Shown piece by piece: positions 20,181 through 28,032 of a stretch of DNA of 64,000 nucleotides (the stretch's first letter is position 1; every line of letters starts with the position of its first letter). The notes under the pieces were generated by a model, which saw only the letters and a list, made by a program, of their open reading frames with translations, was not told the origin of the DNA and did not search any database. The DNA comes from [Pasteurella] mairii (GTDB taxonomy: Bacteria > Pseudomonadota > Gammaproteobacteria > Enterobacterales > Pasteurellaceae), in NCBI GenBank assembly GCA_900454475.1, contig UGSS01000002.1, forward strand, positions 1,073,605 to 1,137,604, in the 5' to 3' direction. The translations under genes were made by a program, and so were the position numbers.

Positions 20181-20504
20181 ATGCGAAGACCTAGAAGAAC
20201 CTTTAGCGCGGAATTTAAAGCCGAAGCGGTAAAATTGATTACCGAGCGTAAATATTCTATTACACAAGCTTGCAAAGAACTAGACATCGGTGAAACAGCG
20301 TTGCGTCGCTGGGTAAGTCAAGTTCAAGCTGAATGTCAGGGCTATGTGTTGCCGGGTTCAAAGCCAATCAGTCCTGAACAACAACGCATTCGAGAGTTAG
20401 AAAACCGTATCAAAGAGCTGGAAGAGGATAAAGAAATTCTAAAAAAGGCTATGGCGATTTTAATGTCTTTCGAGAGCAACGATACCAAGCGGTCACGACG
20501 TTAA
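20181..20504 (+). CDS. IS3 OrfA (copy B)
   Basis: 107-residue HTH protein identical at protein level to copy C and differing from copy A at one residue (SFES). It has GAGG about 8 nt upstream of ATG and contains the A6G slippery sequence. In this copy the normal minus-one frame into orfB is broken by a 5-bp deletion. OrfB instead lies in the same frame as OrfA, separated by the TAA stop. Confidence 0.92.
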   Translation: MRRPRRTFSAEFKAEAVKLITERKYSITQACKELDIGETALRRWVSQVQAECQGYVLPGSKPISPEQQRIRELENRIKELEEDKEILKKAMAILMSFESNDTKRSRR

Positions 20505-20537
20505 AATCGCACTGCATTAAGCGTTGCCTTATTTGGT

Positions 20538-21324
20538 GTGTCAGAAAGTGCCTATTATGCGCGTTTGAAACGGCGACAATCGGTCGAAAAACACACCGCA
20601 CTTGCGATTGAAATCAAGGTCATTTTTGAGGCAAGTCGTCAATCTGCTGGCAAGCGAACCGTTCAATCAGGTTTGAGACAAAAGGGAATTCGAGCTAGTT
20701 TGCGGTTGATTCGCAACCTAATGATTCAACAGGGATTATTTAGCAAACAACCACAAAAATGGCATAACCGAAATAAAGAGACAGGGCAAATTTTTGACAA
20801 TCACTTAAACCGAGCATTTACGCCAAACGCACAAACCACGGTGCTTTGTGGCGATACGACGTACATTAAAATCAATGGTGTTTGGTGCTATTTAGCGGTA
20901 GTGATTAACCTGTTAAACCGTCAAGTGGTTGGTTGGAAACTGAGTCGACACCACGATGCGCAATTTGGTTATCGATGCGTTAAATCACGCGATGTTGCAG
21001 ACTAAACATACGAAAACAATGCTGTTTCACTCAGACCAAGGCAGTATTTATGGGAGTAAGCAATTTACCCAATGTGTGCAAAACTACAAGTTAACACAAA
21101 GTATGAGCCTACGGGGCAACTGCTGGGATAATGCACCGATGGAACGTTGGTTTAGAAGTTTTAAATATGAGTGGATGGCATATGGTGGTTATGTTGATTT
21201 TGAAAGTGCAGTCAACGATATAAAAGATTATGTGATGTACTACAACCACATTCGCCCACATAGCTATAATCAAGGTTTGCCCCCGATTTTAGCTGAAAAA
21301 ACTTATCTGGGACTGTTGAATTAG
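20538..21324 (+). pseudogene. IS3 orfB transposase, frameshifted (copy B)
   Basis: DDE transposase gene broken by one extra T at about 20966 (gcaatttggtt, where copy C reads gcaattggtt). The pieces are 20538-21005 and 20956-21324. The C-terminal part keeps FHSDQGSIYGS and NCWDNAPMERWF. It also has private changes (SLRGNC for SRRGNC, TYLGLL for TYRGLL). Inactive as it stands. Confidence 0.9.
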
Positions 21325-21377
21325 CTGATCACTACAGTTCGACTAACTCGTGCTTGAGTAACTTTTGTGTCATAATA

Positions 21378-21414
21378 AAAATCCCTATTGAGTGAAAATT
21401 TCAATAGGGATTTT
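21378..21414. terminator. Strong hairpin downstream of ettA / IS copy B
   Basis: Perfect 14-bp stem AAAATCCCTATTGA / TCAATAGGGATTTT with a 9-nt loop. The better U-tract is on the minus strand (TTTTTATT after the stem), suiting leftward transcripts past ettA; the plus strand reads TTTTAATG. Confidence 0.75.
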
Positions 21415-21476
21415 AATGTTTTCAATCGGTTAAATCTTTGTGCAACTGCTACATAATACCGTGAATAACTTGAAAC

Positions 21477-21509
21477 AAAAAATACCTGTTAATTAAAACT
21501 GGTATTTTT
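21477..21509 (-). terminator. ettA terminator
   Basis: Stem AAAAATACC / GGTATTTTT around a 14-nt AT-rich loop, 10 bp beyond the ettA stop codon, ending in T on the minus strand. Confidence 0.65.
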
Positions 21510-21518
21510 GTTTATATC

Positions 21519-23189
21519 TTATTTCGCAATTCGTTTGTATTTCATGCGATGTGGTTGAGTTGCTTCAGCGCCGAAGGTTTTCTTTTTCCACTCTTCATAA
21601 TCAGAGAAGTTACCTTCATAGAAGGTCACTTTGCCTTCATCGCCGTAGTCTAAAATGTGGGTTGCGATACGGTCTAAGAACCAGCGGTCGTGGGAGATCA
21701 CCATTGCACAGCCAGGGAACTCTAAGATCGCATTTTCAAGCGCACGCAAGGTTTCAACATCTAAGTCGTTGGTTGGTTCGTCTAATAATAAGACGTTTCC
21801 GCCGGCTTGTAATAATTTAGCCAAATGCAAACGACCGCGTTCACCTCCAGATAATTCGCCAACGCGTTTTTGTTGATCGACGCCTTTGAAGTTAAAACGT
21901 CCCACATACGCACGACTTGGGATTTCAAAGTTACCGATGGTTAAGATATCTTGTCCGTTTGACACTTCTTCCCATACGGTTTTTTTATCATCCATGGCAT
22001 CACGGAATTGATCCACCGATGCCAAAACTACCGTTTCCCCTAAGGTAACCGAACCGGAATCCGGCTGTTCTTTACCGGATAACATACGGAATAGGGTCGA
22101 TTTACCGGCTCCGTTTGGTCCGATAATACCAACGATGGCGCCTTTTGGAATGCTGAATGAAAGGTTATCAATCAGTGTGCGTTCGCCATAGGATTTGGTT
22201 AAGTTATTTACTTCGATTACTTTATCCCCTAAACGTGGACCAGGTGGAATAAAGAGTTCGTTGGTTTCATTACGTTTTTGATATTCGCCTGAATTAAGTT
22301 CTTCAAAGCGAGCCATACGCGCTTTGCTTTTTGCTTGGCGACCTTTCGGGTTTTGGCGTACCCATTCTAATTCTTTTTCAATGGATTTTTGACGCGCCGA
22401 TTCGGCAGCTTGCTCTTGGGCTAAACGTTTTTCTTTTTGTTCCAACCAAGAAGAATAGTTTCCTTCCCAAGGAATACCTTCACCACGGTCAAGCTCTAAG
22501 ATCCAACCGGCGACGTTGTCTAAGAAGTAACGGTCATGGGTAATTGCCACGACAGTGCCTTCGTAGTCGTGTAAGAAGCGTTCTAACCATGCCACAGATT
22601 CTGCATCTAAGTGGTTGGTTGGTTCGTCTAACAACAACATATCAGGTTTTTCGAGCAGTAAACGACAAAGCGCTACGCGGCGGCGTTCACCACCGGATAA
22701 ATGCTCAATTTTGGCATCCCATTCTGGTAAACGTAACGCATCAGCGGCACGTTCTAATTGGTTTTCCAAATTATGTCCATCATGCGCCTGAATAATGGCT
22801 TCAAGATTAGCTTGTTCCGCCGCTAATTTGTCAAAATCAGCATCAGGATCAGCATATAAAGCATATACTTCATCTAAGCGTTTTAAAGCGTTGCTTACTT
22901 CTGCTACCGCTTCTTCAATCGCTTCGCGTACCGTTTGTTGTGGCTCAAGTTTTGGTTCTTGCGGGAGATAACCGATTTTAATTCCCGGTTGCGGACGCGC
23001 TTCACCCTCGATCTCTTTATCGATCCCCGCCATAATGCGTAATAGGGTTGATTTTCCGGCTCCGTTGAGACCTAAAACCCCGATCTTGGCGCCCGGAAAG
23101 AAACTTAATGAAATATCTTTGAGAATATGACGTTTCGGCGGTACTACTTTACCTACTCGGTGCATCGTATAGACAAATTGTGATGACAT
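21519..23189 (-). CDS. ettA: EttA, energy-dependent translational throttle (ABC-F ATPase)
   Basis: 556-residue ABC-F protein that binds the ribosomal E site and gates the first elongation steps according to ATP/ADP level. Two nucleotide-binding domains are visible. NBD1 has Walker A GLNGAGKST, signature LSGGERRR and Walker B LLLDEPTNHLDAE. NBD2 has GPNGAGKST, LSGGERGR and LLLDEPTNDLDVE. Between them is the charged linker with KSIEKELEWVRQNPKGRQ. The start is ATG 23189 (MSSQFVYTMHRVGKVV), matching E. coli EttA. An in-frame ATG at 23201 is rejected because it lies inside the ribosome-binding site GAGA. Identity to the enterobacterial protein is high throughout. Confidence 0.96.
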   Translation of the reverse strand: MSSQFVYTMHRVGKVVPPKRHILKDISLSFFPGAKIGVLGLNGAGKSTLLRIMAGIDKEIEGEARPQPGIKIGYLPQEPKLEPQQTVREAIEEAVAEVSNALKRLDEVYALYADPDADFDKLAAEQANLEAIIQAHDGHNLENQLERAADALRLPEWDAKIEHLSGGERRRVALCRLLLEKPDMLLLDEPTNHLDAESVAWLERFLHDYEGTVVAITHDRYFLDNVAGWILELDRGEGIPWEGNYSSWLEQKEKRLAQEQAAESARQKSIEKELEWVRQNPKGRQAKSKARMARFEELNSGEYQKRNETNELFIPPGPRLGDKVIEVNNLTKSYGERTLIDNLSFSIPKGAIVGIIGPNGAGKSTLFRMLSGKEQPDSGSVTLGETVVLASVDQFRDAMDDKKTVWEEVSNGQDILTIGNFEIPSRAYVGRFNFKGVDQQKRVGELSGGERGRLHLAKLLQAGGNVLLLDEPTNDLDVETLRALENAILEFPGCAMVISHDRWFLDRIATHILDYGDEGKVTFYEGNFSDYEEWKKKTFGAEATQPHRMKYKRIAK

Positions 23190-23261
23190 AAATTTTCTCA
23201 TTGTTAGATTAAAAAAGTACGGTCATTCTACTTGAAATTTATTGATTTTGTAAGTTTTTCA

Positions 23262-23365
23262 GGCAAAAAAAACCACCCGAATCGGGTGGTAGGAAAGTAG
23301 TTTAGCTATATATTTATGATTATTTTATTTAGGAACTTTATGAATATCAAGCTATCACTTGACGT
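23262..23365 (-). ncRNA. Candidate FNR-dependent small RNA (FnrS-like)
   Basis: Gene-free stretch read leftward. A perfect FNR box (23431-23418) lies upstream, with a TAGCAT -10-like hexamer (about 23376-23371) that would place the box near -61.5. A transcript of roughly 100 nt would end at a strong terminator (stem ACCACCCGA / TCGGGTGGT, 23290-23272, then eight T). No protein-coding frame explains the terminator, which points away from any leftward gene start. Near the proposed 5' end, ACGTCAAGTGATAGCTTGA resembles the 5' hairpin of enterobacterial FnrS in my memory of it. The resemblance is short and the transcript ends are estimates. Confidence 0.45.
23265..23290 (-). terminator. Strong Rho-independent terminator upstream of ettA
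   Basis: Perfect 9-bp GC-rich stem ACCACCCGA / TCGGGTGGT with a single-base apex (in practice a 3-5 nt loop) followed by eight T on the minus strand. It lies 75 bp upstream of the ettA start, where no annotated leftward gene ends. Confidence 0.85.
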
Positions 23366-23417
23366 CGCTTATGCTACATAAAATCCGAAGGTAAAGAAAG
23401 GGCAATGTGCGATTTTC

Positions 23418-23431
23418 TTGATATAAATCAA
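23418..23431. promoter_or_regulatory. FNR binding site
   Basis: TTGATATAAATCAA, a perfect match to TTGAT-N4-ATCAA. It lies in the 398-bp region between ettA and IS copy C. Possible targets are the leftward candidate small RNA and, rightward, the short frame at 23458. Before the IS events zevA would also have lain rightward. Confidence 0.75.
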
Positions 23432-23457
23432 CAAATGATGCGAGTTTAGGTGGATTT

Positions 23458-23532
23458 ATGCTAAATGAAAAGTCTGTTTATTATGCAGTTAAACTGAATA
23501 ATTGTGCGGAAAATGAAGATCGCACGGGATAA
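23458..23532 (+). CDS. Possible small protein of 24 residues
   Basis: ATG 23458 to TAA 23532 encodes MLNEKSVYYAVKLNNC and eight more residues. AGGTGG lies 4-5 nt upstream and the FNR box about 30 bp upstream. No family is recognised. The frame is short enough to arise by chance; the placed ribosome-binding site is the only support. Confidence 0.22.
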   Translation: MLNEKSVYYAVKLNNCAENEDRTG

Positions 23533-23655
23533 TCCTGAGGTGAATTCTTTTATTTTAAATTTATGTTAAAATAAATAACTGTCGTTTTGTAGTGGTACAC
23601 TAATCCCGCAGTCCTCAATAAGTGGTAAAATTTAACCAAACATGAGGATATAAAA

Positions 23656-23979
23656 ATGCGAAGACCTAGAAGAACCTTTAGCGCGGAATTTAAAGCCGAA
23701 GCGGTAAAATTGATTACCGAGCGTAAATATTCTATTACACAAGCTTGCAAAGAACTAGACATCGGTGAAACAGCGTTGCGTCGCTGGGTAAGTCAAGTTC
23801 AAGCTGAATGTCAGGGCTATGTGTTGCCGGGTTCAAAGCCAATCAGTCCTGAACAACAACGCATTCGAGAGTTAGAAAACCGTATCAAAGAGCTGGAAGA
23901 GGATAAAGAAATTCTAAAAAAGGCTATGGCGATTTTAATGTCTTTCGAGAGCAACGATACCAAGCGGTCACGACGTTAA
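23656..23979 (+). CDS. IS3 OrfA (copy C)
   Basis: 107-residue HTH protein identical to copy B OrfA, with the same A6G slippery heptamer and GAGG ribosome-binding site. OrfB follows in the same reading frame after the TAA stop, because 5 bp of the ancestral junction are missing. Standard minus-one frameshifting therefore cannot make the OrfAB fusion here. Confidence 0.92.
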   Translation: MRRPRRTFSAEFKAEAVKLITERKYSITQACKELDIGETALRRWVSQVQAECQGYVLPGSKPISPEQQRIRELENRIKELEEDKEILKKAMAILMSFESNDTKRSRR

Positions 23980-24012
23980 AATCGCACTGCATTAAGCGTT
24001 GCCTTATTTGGT

Positions 24013-24798
24013 GTGTCAGAAAGTGCCTATTATGCGCGTTTGAAACGGCGACAATCGGTCGAAAAACACACCGCACTTGCGATTGAAATCAAGGTCATTT
24101 TTGAGGCAAGTCGTCAATCTGCTGGCAAGCGAACCGTTCAATCAGGTTTGAGACAAAAGGGAATTCGAGCTAGTTTACGGTTGACTCGCAACCTAATGAT
24201 TCAACAGGGATTATTTAGCAAACAACCACAAAAATGGCATAACCGAAATAAAGAAATAGAGCAAGTTTTTGCTAATCACTTGAACCGAGAATTTACGCCT
24301 GATGCACAAACGACGGTGCTTTGTGGCGATACGACGTACATTAAAGTCAATGGTGTTTGGTGCTATTTAGCGGTAGTGATTAACCTGTTAAACCGTCAAG
24401 TGGTTGGTTGGAAACTGAGTCGACACCACGATGCGCAATTGGTTGTCGATGCGTTAAATCACGCGATGTTGCAGACTAAACGTACGAAAACAATGCTGTT
24501 TCACTCAGACCAAGGCAGTATTTATGGGAGTAAGCAATTTACCCAATGTGTGCAAAACTACAAGTTAACACAAAGTATGAGCCGACGGGGCAACTGCTGG
24601 GATAATGCACCGATGGAGCGTTGGTTTAGAAGTTTTAAATATGAGTGGATGGCATATGGTGGTTATGTTGATTTTGAAAGTGCAGTCAACGATATAAAAG
24701 ATTATGTGATGTACTACAACCACATTCGCCCACATAGCTATAATCAAGGTTTGCCCCCGATTTTAGCTGAAAAAACTTATCGGGGACTGTTGAATTAG
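24013..24798 (+). CDS. IS3 OrfB transposase, uninterrupted but lacking its N-terminal junction (copy C)
   Basis: 261 residues from GTG 24013 with the complete DDE set: DTTYIKVNG, FHSDQGSIYGS and NCWDNAPMERWFRSFKYEW, ending TYRGLLN. Compared with copy A the N-terminal segment QRYQAVTTLKSHCIKRLC is out of frame because of the 5-bp deletion. It could only be made from an internal start or by read-through of the OrfA stop. Activity is doubtful. Confidence 0.85.
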   Translation: MSESAYYARLKRRQSVEKHTALAIEIKVIFEASRQSAGKRTVQSGLRQKGIRASLRLTRNLMIQQGLFSKQPQKWHNRNKEIEQVFANHLNREFTPDAQTTVLCGDTTYIKVNGVWCYLAVVINLLNRQVVGWKLSRHHDAQLVVDALNHAMLQTKRTKTMLFHSDQGSIYGSKQFTQCVQNYKLTQSMSRRGNCWDNAPMERWFRSFKYEWMAYGGYVDFESAVNDIKDYVMYYNHIRPHSYNQGLPPILAEKTYRGLLN

Positions 24799-24810
24799 TT
24801 GATCACTACA

Positions 24811-24935
24811 GAACACCGATGGCAACATTACTTGATGGAAAAGGGATTTGGGCAGAAAAGAATTTAAGCTCAAATTAATCTGACAGACACGGTAATTTTA
24901 AACGGGGACTGTCAGATTAGGTTTGAGCTTCTACA
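24811..24935 (+). mobile_element. IS481-type element, 3' end fragment with right terminus
   Basis: Begins inside the transposase C-terminus (frame reading TPMATLLDGKGIWAEKNLSS, then Asn and stop at about 24880). It ends in CTTCTACA at 24935. The terminus, inward, reads TGTAGAAGCTCAAACCTAAT and is related to the end at 14283. The bases beyond the two IS481 ends do not match each other, so the fragments may come from two insertions. Confidence 0.85.
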
Positions 24936-25001
24936 AATAATTAGAAAAATAATTAAAACCAATACTTTTGTCTACTATACCGTTATTCAATACCCCTTTT
25001 T

Positions 25002-26753
25002 CTAGGTAAATAATACCTCTAATTTCTGACCTAGTAACATAGCATTTTCTACGCACAATATATCTAGAAATTCACTATCTTTAATCGAAATAAATTCAAT
25101 GCCTTCTCCAAATAAAATAGCTTTCATCACATTATGATTTCGTTCATGAATTTCAGGCGCACAAAAAATACCTCTAATTTTAATGTTACGAAATTGCTTA
25201 CTATATAATCTAATATGATCAGGTACAGAAGATAATTCTGCGGAATGTTGTCCTGACTTTGATTTTATTGTAGTAAGCTCTAATATATAATGTATCCCAT
25301 CTTTTATAAAAATGATATCAGGGGTTCCTTGCTTACCACCAGGTGCTTGAATAGGTAAATTATATTTACCTATTTTTCCATTCCAAAAAATATCATCAAT
25401 CATATTTTTTGATTTTAAAATAGATAATAAACGATAAAATAGATATTCATAATAAGCACCACGTAAAGATTTATCATTAATTTTATCTATACCTAGTTTT
25501 TTATTTAATAAGCGTAATTTAGGAAGCATTGTAGAGGTAAATGTTGTTACCTTACTGTGTAACCGAATTTCATCTTCTAATTCTAATAATGAATTTTCAG
25601 CATTAGCTGTACAATCCAATTTAATAAAATCACCTACATCTAAAACACCATTTTCATTTCCTTTAAATTTAAATTCTCCTACGTGTTGTGCTTGATCAAA
25701 AAGATAAATCCTAACCTCATATTCTTCATCTATAAAAACTGGAAAACAATCTTCCCCTAAAAACGCTAGTACATTCGTATAAATAATATCTTTATGTTGA
25801 AAAACTTCAATATAAACCTCTCTTAATGAAGAATTTTTTAATTTAAAATCAACCGGTGGATATAATTTTCCCATAGAGCCGATATAATCTATCCATAACA
25901 GCAAGTTATCTTTAAAATCATAAGGATGTATCCCTTTAAATTGCGATAAAACCTTAACAACATCTTGTCTGAACTGTGATTTAATTTTAATCGAATCAAT
26001 AGCTTTATCGCTGTTATCTACATAAATACTATTTCTCTCAATAACTCCAGTTCCTTCGCAAAACTGCATAAAATAAGAAGAACTTGCAGCTTGAGTTAGT
26101 GTAATATTTCCGACATCCGTTTTTTTGTACTGATTAATCAAATTTTCTCTATCTAATGCACCTAACTTACGGAAATTTATAATTTCTTGAACTCTAAAAT
26201 CTATCTCAGACATTGAACTTGTATGAAATACATATAGAGCTATTTCTTCTTTATCTAAATATTCTAATTTCAATAACATAGAAAGAACAACACGAAATGG
26301 AAATACAAAGATATCTTCACAGTGTGGTAGAATAATTGGATTTGTTATTTGCAATTTCTTCATCTGATGATAAACAGATGGTGATGAGTTAATAGTTAAA
26401 CTTTTGGTTAGTTTCTCTATAACTCGCAAATCATTTTTATGCATATTATAAAATTGATAACCGGCTTCAGTAATTCTTATTCGTGTTGGCTCAGTTGTCG
26501 TATCCAAATATACAAATCCTAAATAGTGAACTGAAGCTAATAATGTTCTCATACCTTGTGGCGCAATTTTTTCACCATCTTTTGTTGCTCCCAATTTCTT
26601 AAGTTCAAGGTTTAGATTATCTTGCTTTTGTGGATTCCAGGTTGTTCCATCATAATTTTTTTCAATCATGCCATGTAAAAAGGCTAGCATTTGATGTACA
26701 TTTGCTCTTTTAGGAATAAACCAAAATTTCTTACTTCTATCTCTTTTTGCCAT
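25002..26753 (-). CDS. Type IIS restriction endonuclease of the AlwI/BstNBI family
   Basis: 583 residues. N-terminal winged-helix-like recognition part (KKFWFIPKRANVHQM..., then GFVYLDTTTEPTRIRITEAG) and middle segments (VLSMLLKLEYLDKEEIALYV) resemble Nt.BstNBI/AlwI proteins. The C-terminal nuclease core has GTPDIIF (Asp at about 479) and YILELTTIKS (Glu at about 492), followed by APEIHERN, as in that family. Family enzymes recognise short asymmetric sites such as GGATC or GAGTC; the site here cannot be read from sequence. It is the last gene of an operon, 4 bp after a methyltransferase. The strongly AT-rich composition, unlike neighbouring core genes, suggests acquisition by transfer. Confidence 0.82.
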   Translation of the reverse strand: MAKRDRSKKFWFIPKRANVHQMLAFLHGMIEKNYDGTTWNPQKQDNLNLELKKLGATKDGEKIAPQGMRTLLASVHYLGFVYLDTTTEPTRIRITEAGYQFYNMHKNDLRVIEKLTKSLTINSSPSVYHQMKKLQITNPIILPHCEDIFVFPFRVVLSMLLKLEYLDKEEIALYVFHTSSMSEIDFRVQEIINFRKLGALDRENLINQYKKTDVGNITLTQAASSSYFMQFCEGTGVIERNSIYVDNSDKAIDSIKIKSQFRQDVVKVLSQFKGIHPYDFKDNLLLWIDYIGSMGKLYPPVDFKLKNSSLREVYIEVFQHKDIIYTNVLAFLGEDCFPVFIDEEYEVRIYLFDQAQHVGEFKFKGNENGVLDVGDFIKLDCTANAENSLLELEDEIRLHSKVTTFTSTMLPKLRLLNKKLGIDKINDKSLRGAYYEYLFYRLLSILKSKNMIDDIFWNGKIGKYNLPIQAPGGKQGTPDIIFIKDGIHYILELTTIKSKSGQHSAELSSVPDHIRLYSKQFRNIKIRGIFCAPEIHERNHNVMKAILFGEGIEFISIKDSEFLDILCVENAMLLGQKLEVLFT

Positions 26754-26757
26754 AATA

Positions 26758-28032
26758 CTATACCTTTTTAAGTACTAAAATATGATCTAATTTCGTCAAT
26801 CCCCCTTTTCCATTTCTTGGAATTCTAATATAAGGGTTCTGAATAAAATAAGCAAAATTTTCAATATATTCAAATCCAACATATTGAGAAATATCTTTAA
26901 GAATTTTCCAACTTTCTATGTGGCGGTTTCTAATACTACTATTACCAATAACAATAATATAATAAGCATCTTTTTTTAAATGATTAACTACATTAACCAT
27001 ATTACATTTCATATCTTCAAAAAATTTTTTAACAATATAAGCTCTTTTTTCATCAATATCTTTCAATATTGAAAAGTGTTCATATAAAGTTGATGAGTAA
27101 GTAAATATATCGGATTCTTTTTGTTTTTCATTTTTTAGATTAAAGCGTTCTGTTCCAACATAATGACTTTTCGATTCTAAAATAGATTGTTCTGAATGAT
27201 TCCCTAGCCATAAATTTTCTAATCGCAATGTTCTTGCATAATCAAAAGCATTGATATATGGAGGTGAAGTAATTGCAATGTCTGCAAGAAAAGCATCTTC
27301 TACACTCAGTGCATCCCCTTTGACTATTTTAGTCGTATTTTGAATATTTAATTCAGAATAACTTTGTAACATCTTCCTATACTTATCAAAAGTAAGCTGA
27401 AAATAATTAAACGCATCAGGTGCTTGTTTTATCACTTTTTTTGAAACATAAGGCTTGGGAGAAATGTCATCGGCTTGTGATGTCGGTTTAATAATAGAAA
27501 GAAATACCACTTCAAAGAAAACTTTAATTTTATTATCTTCAATTTTATCAATAAAAGAGCGTAATTTACCTAATAATAACGCATTTTTGTCACAAAACCA
27601 ATGATGAAAATTATTGATATCGGGCCTAAAAATATCAGTGCTTTTATCTAGATTGAACAAAATTGATGAATAAACTTCATCTATTTTATATAAGTCACTC
27701 AAAGAATAGTGCTGTGTTTTGGCTAAAATAATTTTTTGTGCAACTAGATCAATTTCACAGCCATATGCATTATGCCCTAATATATTAGCCTCTAATAAAG
27801 TTGTTCCTGAGCCAGAAAAAGGATCAAAAACAAGTCCATTTGTTTTTTTTAGATATTTTTTTATTGCCCATCGTGGTATTTCAGGAATAAATTTACACGG
27901 ATATTTAAAAAAACCATGAGTATATTCATTCGGTGTTCTTTGATTGATCTTATAAACATCTCCAATTTTAGTATTAATTGGAAGAAAATCAACATCTGCA
28001 AAATTTTTTTCTAAACACTTTTCTTCATGCAT
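26758..28032 (-). CDS. DNA methyltransferase 1 of the AlwI-type system
   Basis: 424-residue amino-methyltransferase. The SAM-binding motif DPFSGSGTT (residues 70-78) precedes the catalytic motif TSPPYINAFDY (SPPY at 256-259). SPPY is commonest in N4-cytosine enzymes but also occurs in N6-adenine ones, so the modified base is not settled. Motif order (SAM motif first) with about 180 residues between is not the beta-class order in which this glycine-rich form usually appears. Its start at ATG 28032 overlaps the end of methyltransferase 2 by 22 bp, implying translational coupling, and the endonuclease starts 4 bp after its stop. Confidence 0.85.
   Translation of the reverse strand: MHEEKCLEKNFADVDFLPINTKIGDVYKINQRTPNEYTHGFFKYPCKFIPEIPRWAIKKYLKKTNGLVFDPFSGSGTTLLEANILGHNAYGCEIDLVAQKIILAKTQHYSLSDLYKIDEVYSSILFNLDKSTDIFRPDINNFHHWFCDKNALLLGKLRSFIDKIEDNKIKVFFEVVFLSIIKPTSQADDISPKPYVSKKVIKQAPDAFNYFQLTFDKYRKMLQSYSELNIQNTTKIVKGDALSVEDAFLADIAITSPPYINAFDYARTLRLENLWLGNHSEQSILESKSHYVGTERFNLKNEKQKESDIFTYSSTLYEHFSILKDIDEKRAYIVKKFFEDMKCNMVNVVNHLKKDAYYIIVIGNSSIRNRHIESWKILKDISQYVGFEYIENFAYFIQNPYIRIPRNGKGGLTKLDHILVLKKV

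Larger units (their letters stand above)
20113..21336 (+). mobile_element. IS3-family element, copy B
   Basis: 1224 bp between TGTAGTGG (20113) and CACTACA (21336). Flanks are tgt and gtt: only two bases (gt) can be called duplicated, so no clean 3-bp target repeat. It lies in the region upstream of TAA1. It carries the 5-bp deletion at the orfA/orfB junction shared with copy C, and a private one-base insertion in orfB. Confidence 0.94.
23588..24810 (+). mobile_element. IS3-family element, copy C
   Basis: 1223 bp from TGTAGTGG (23588) to CACTACA (24810). Flanks are TTT at the orfA end and GAA at the orfB end, the reverse pairing of copy A. It shares the 5-bp junction deletion with copy B but has an uninterrupted orfB. 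Its stretch at about 24250-24310 is clearly diverged from A and B (residues EIEQVFANHLNREFTPDAQ against ETGQIFDNHLNRAFTPNAQ). Confidence 0.95.

Noticed and set aside
20110-21339. Clean 3-bp target duplication for IS copy B
   Set aside because: Flanks are tgt and gtt; only gt matches at the borders used for copies A and C, so no duplication is claimed.
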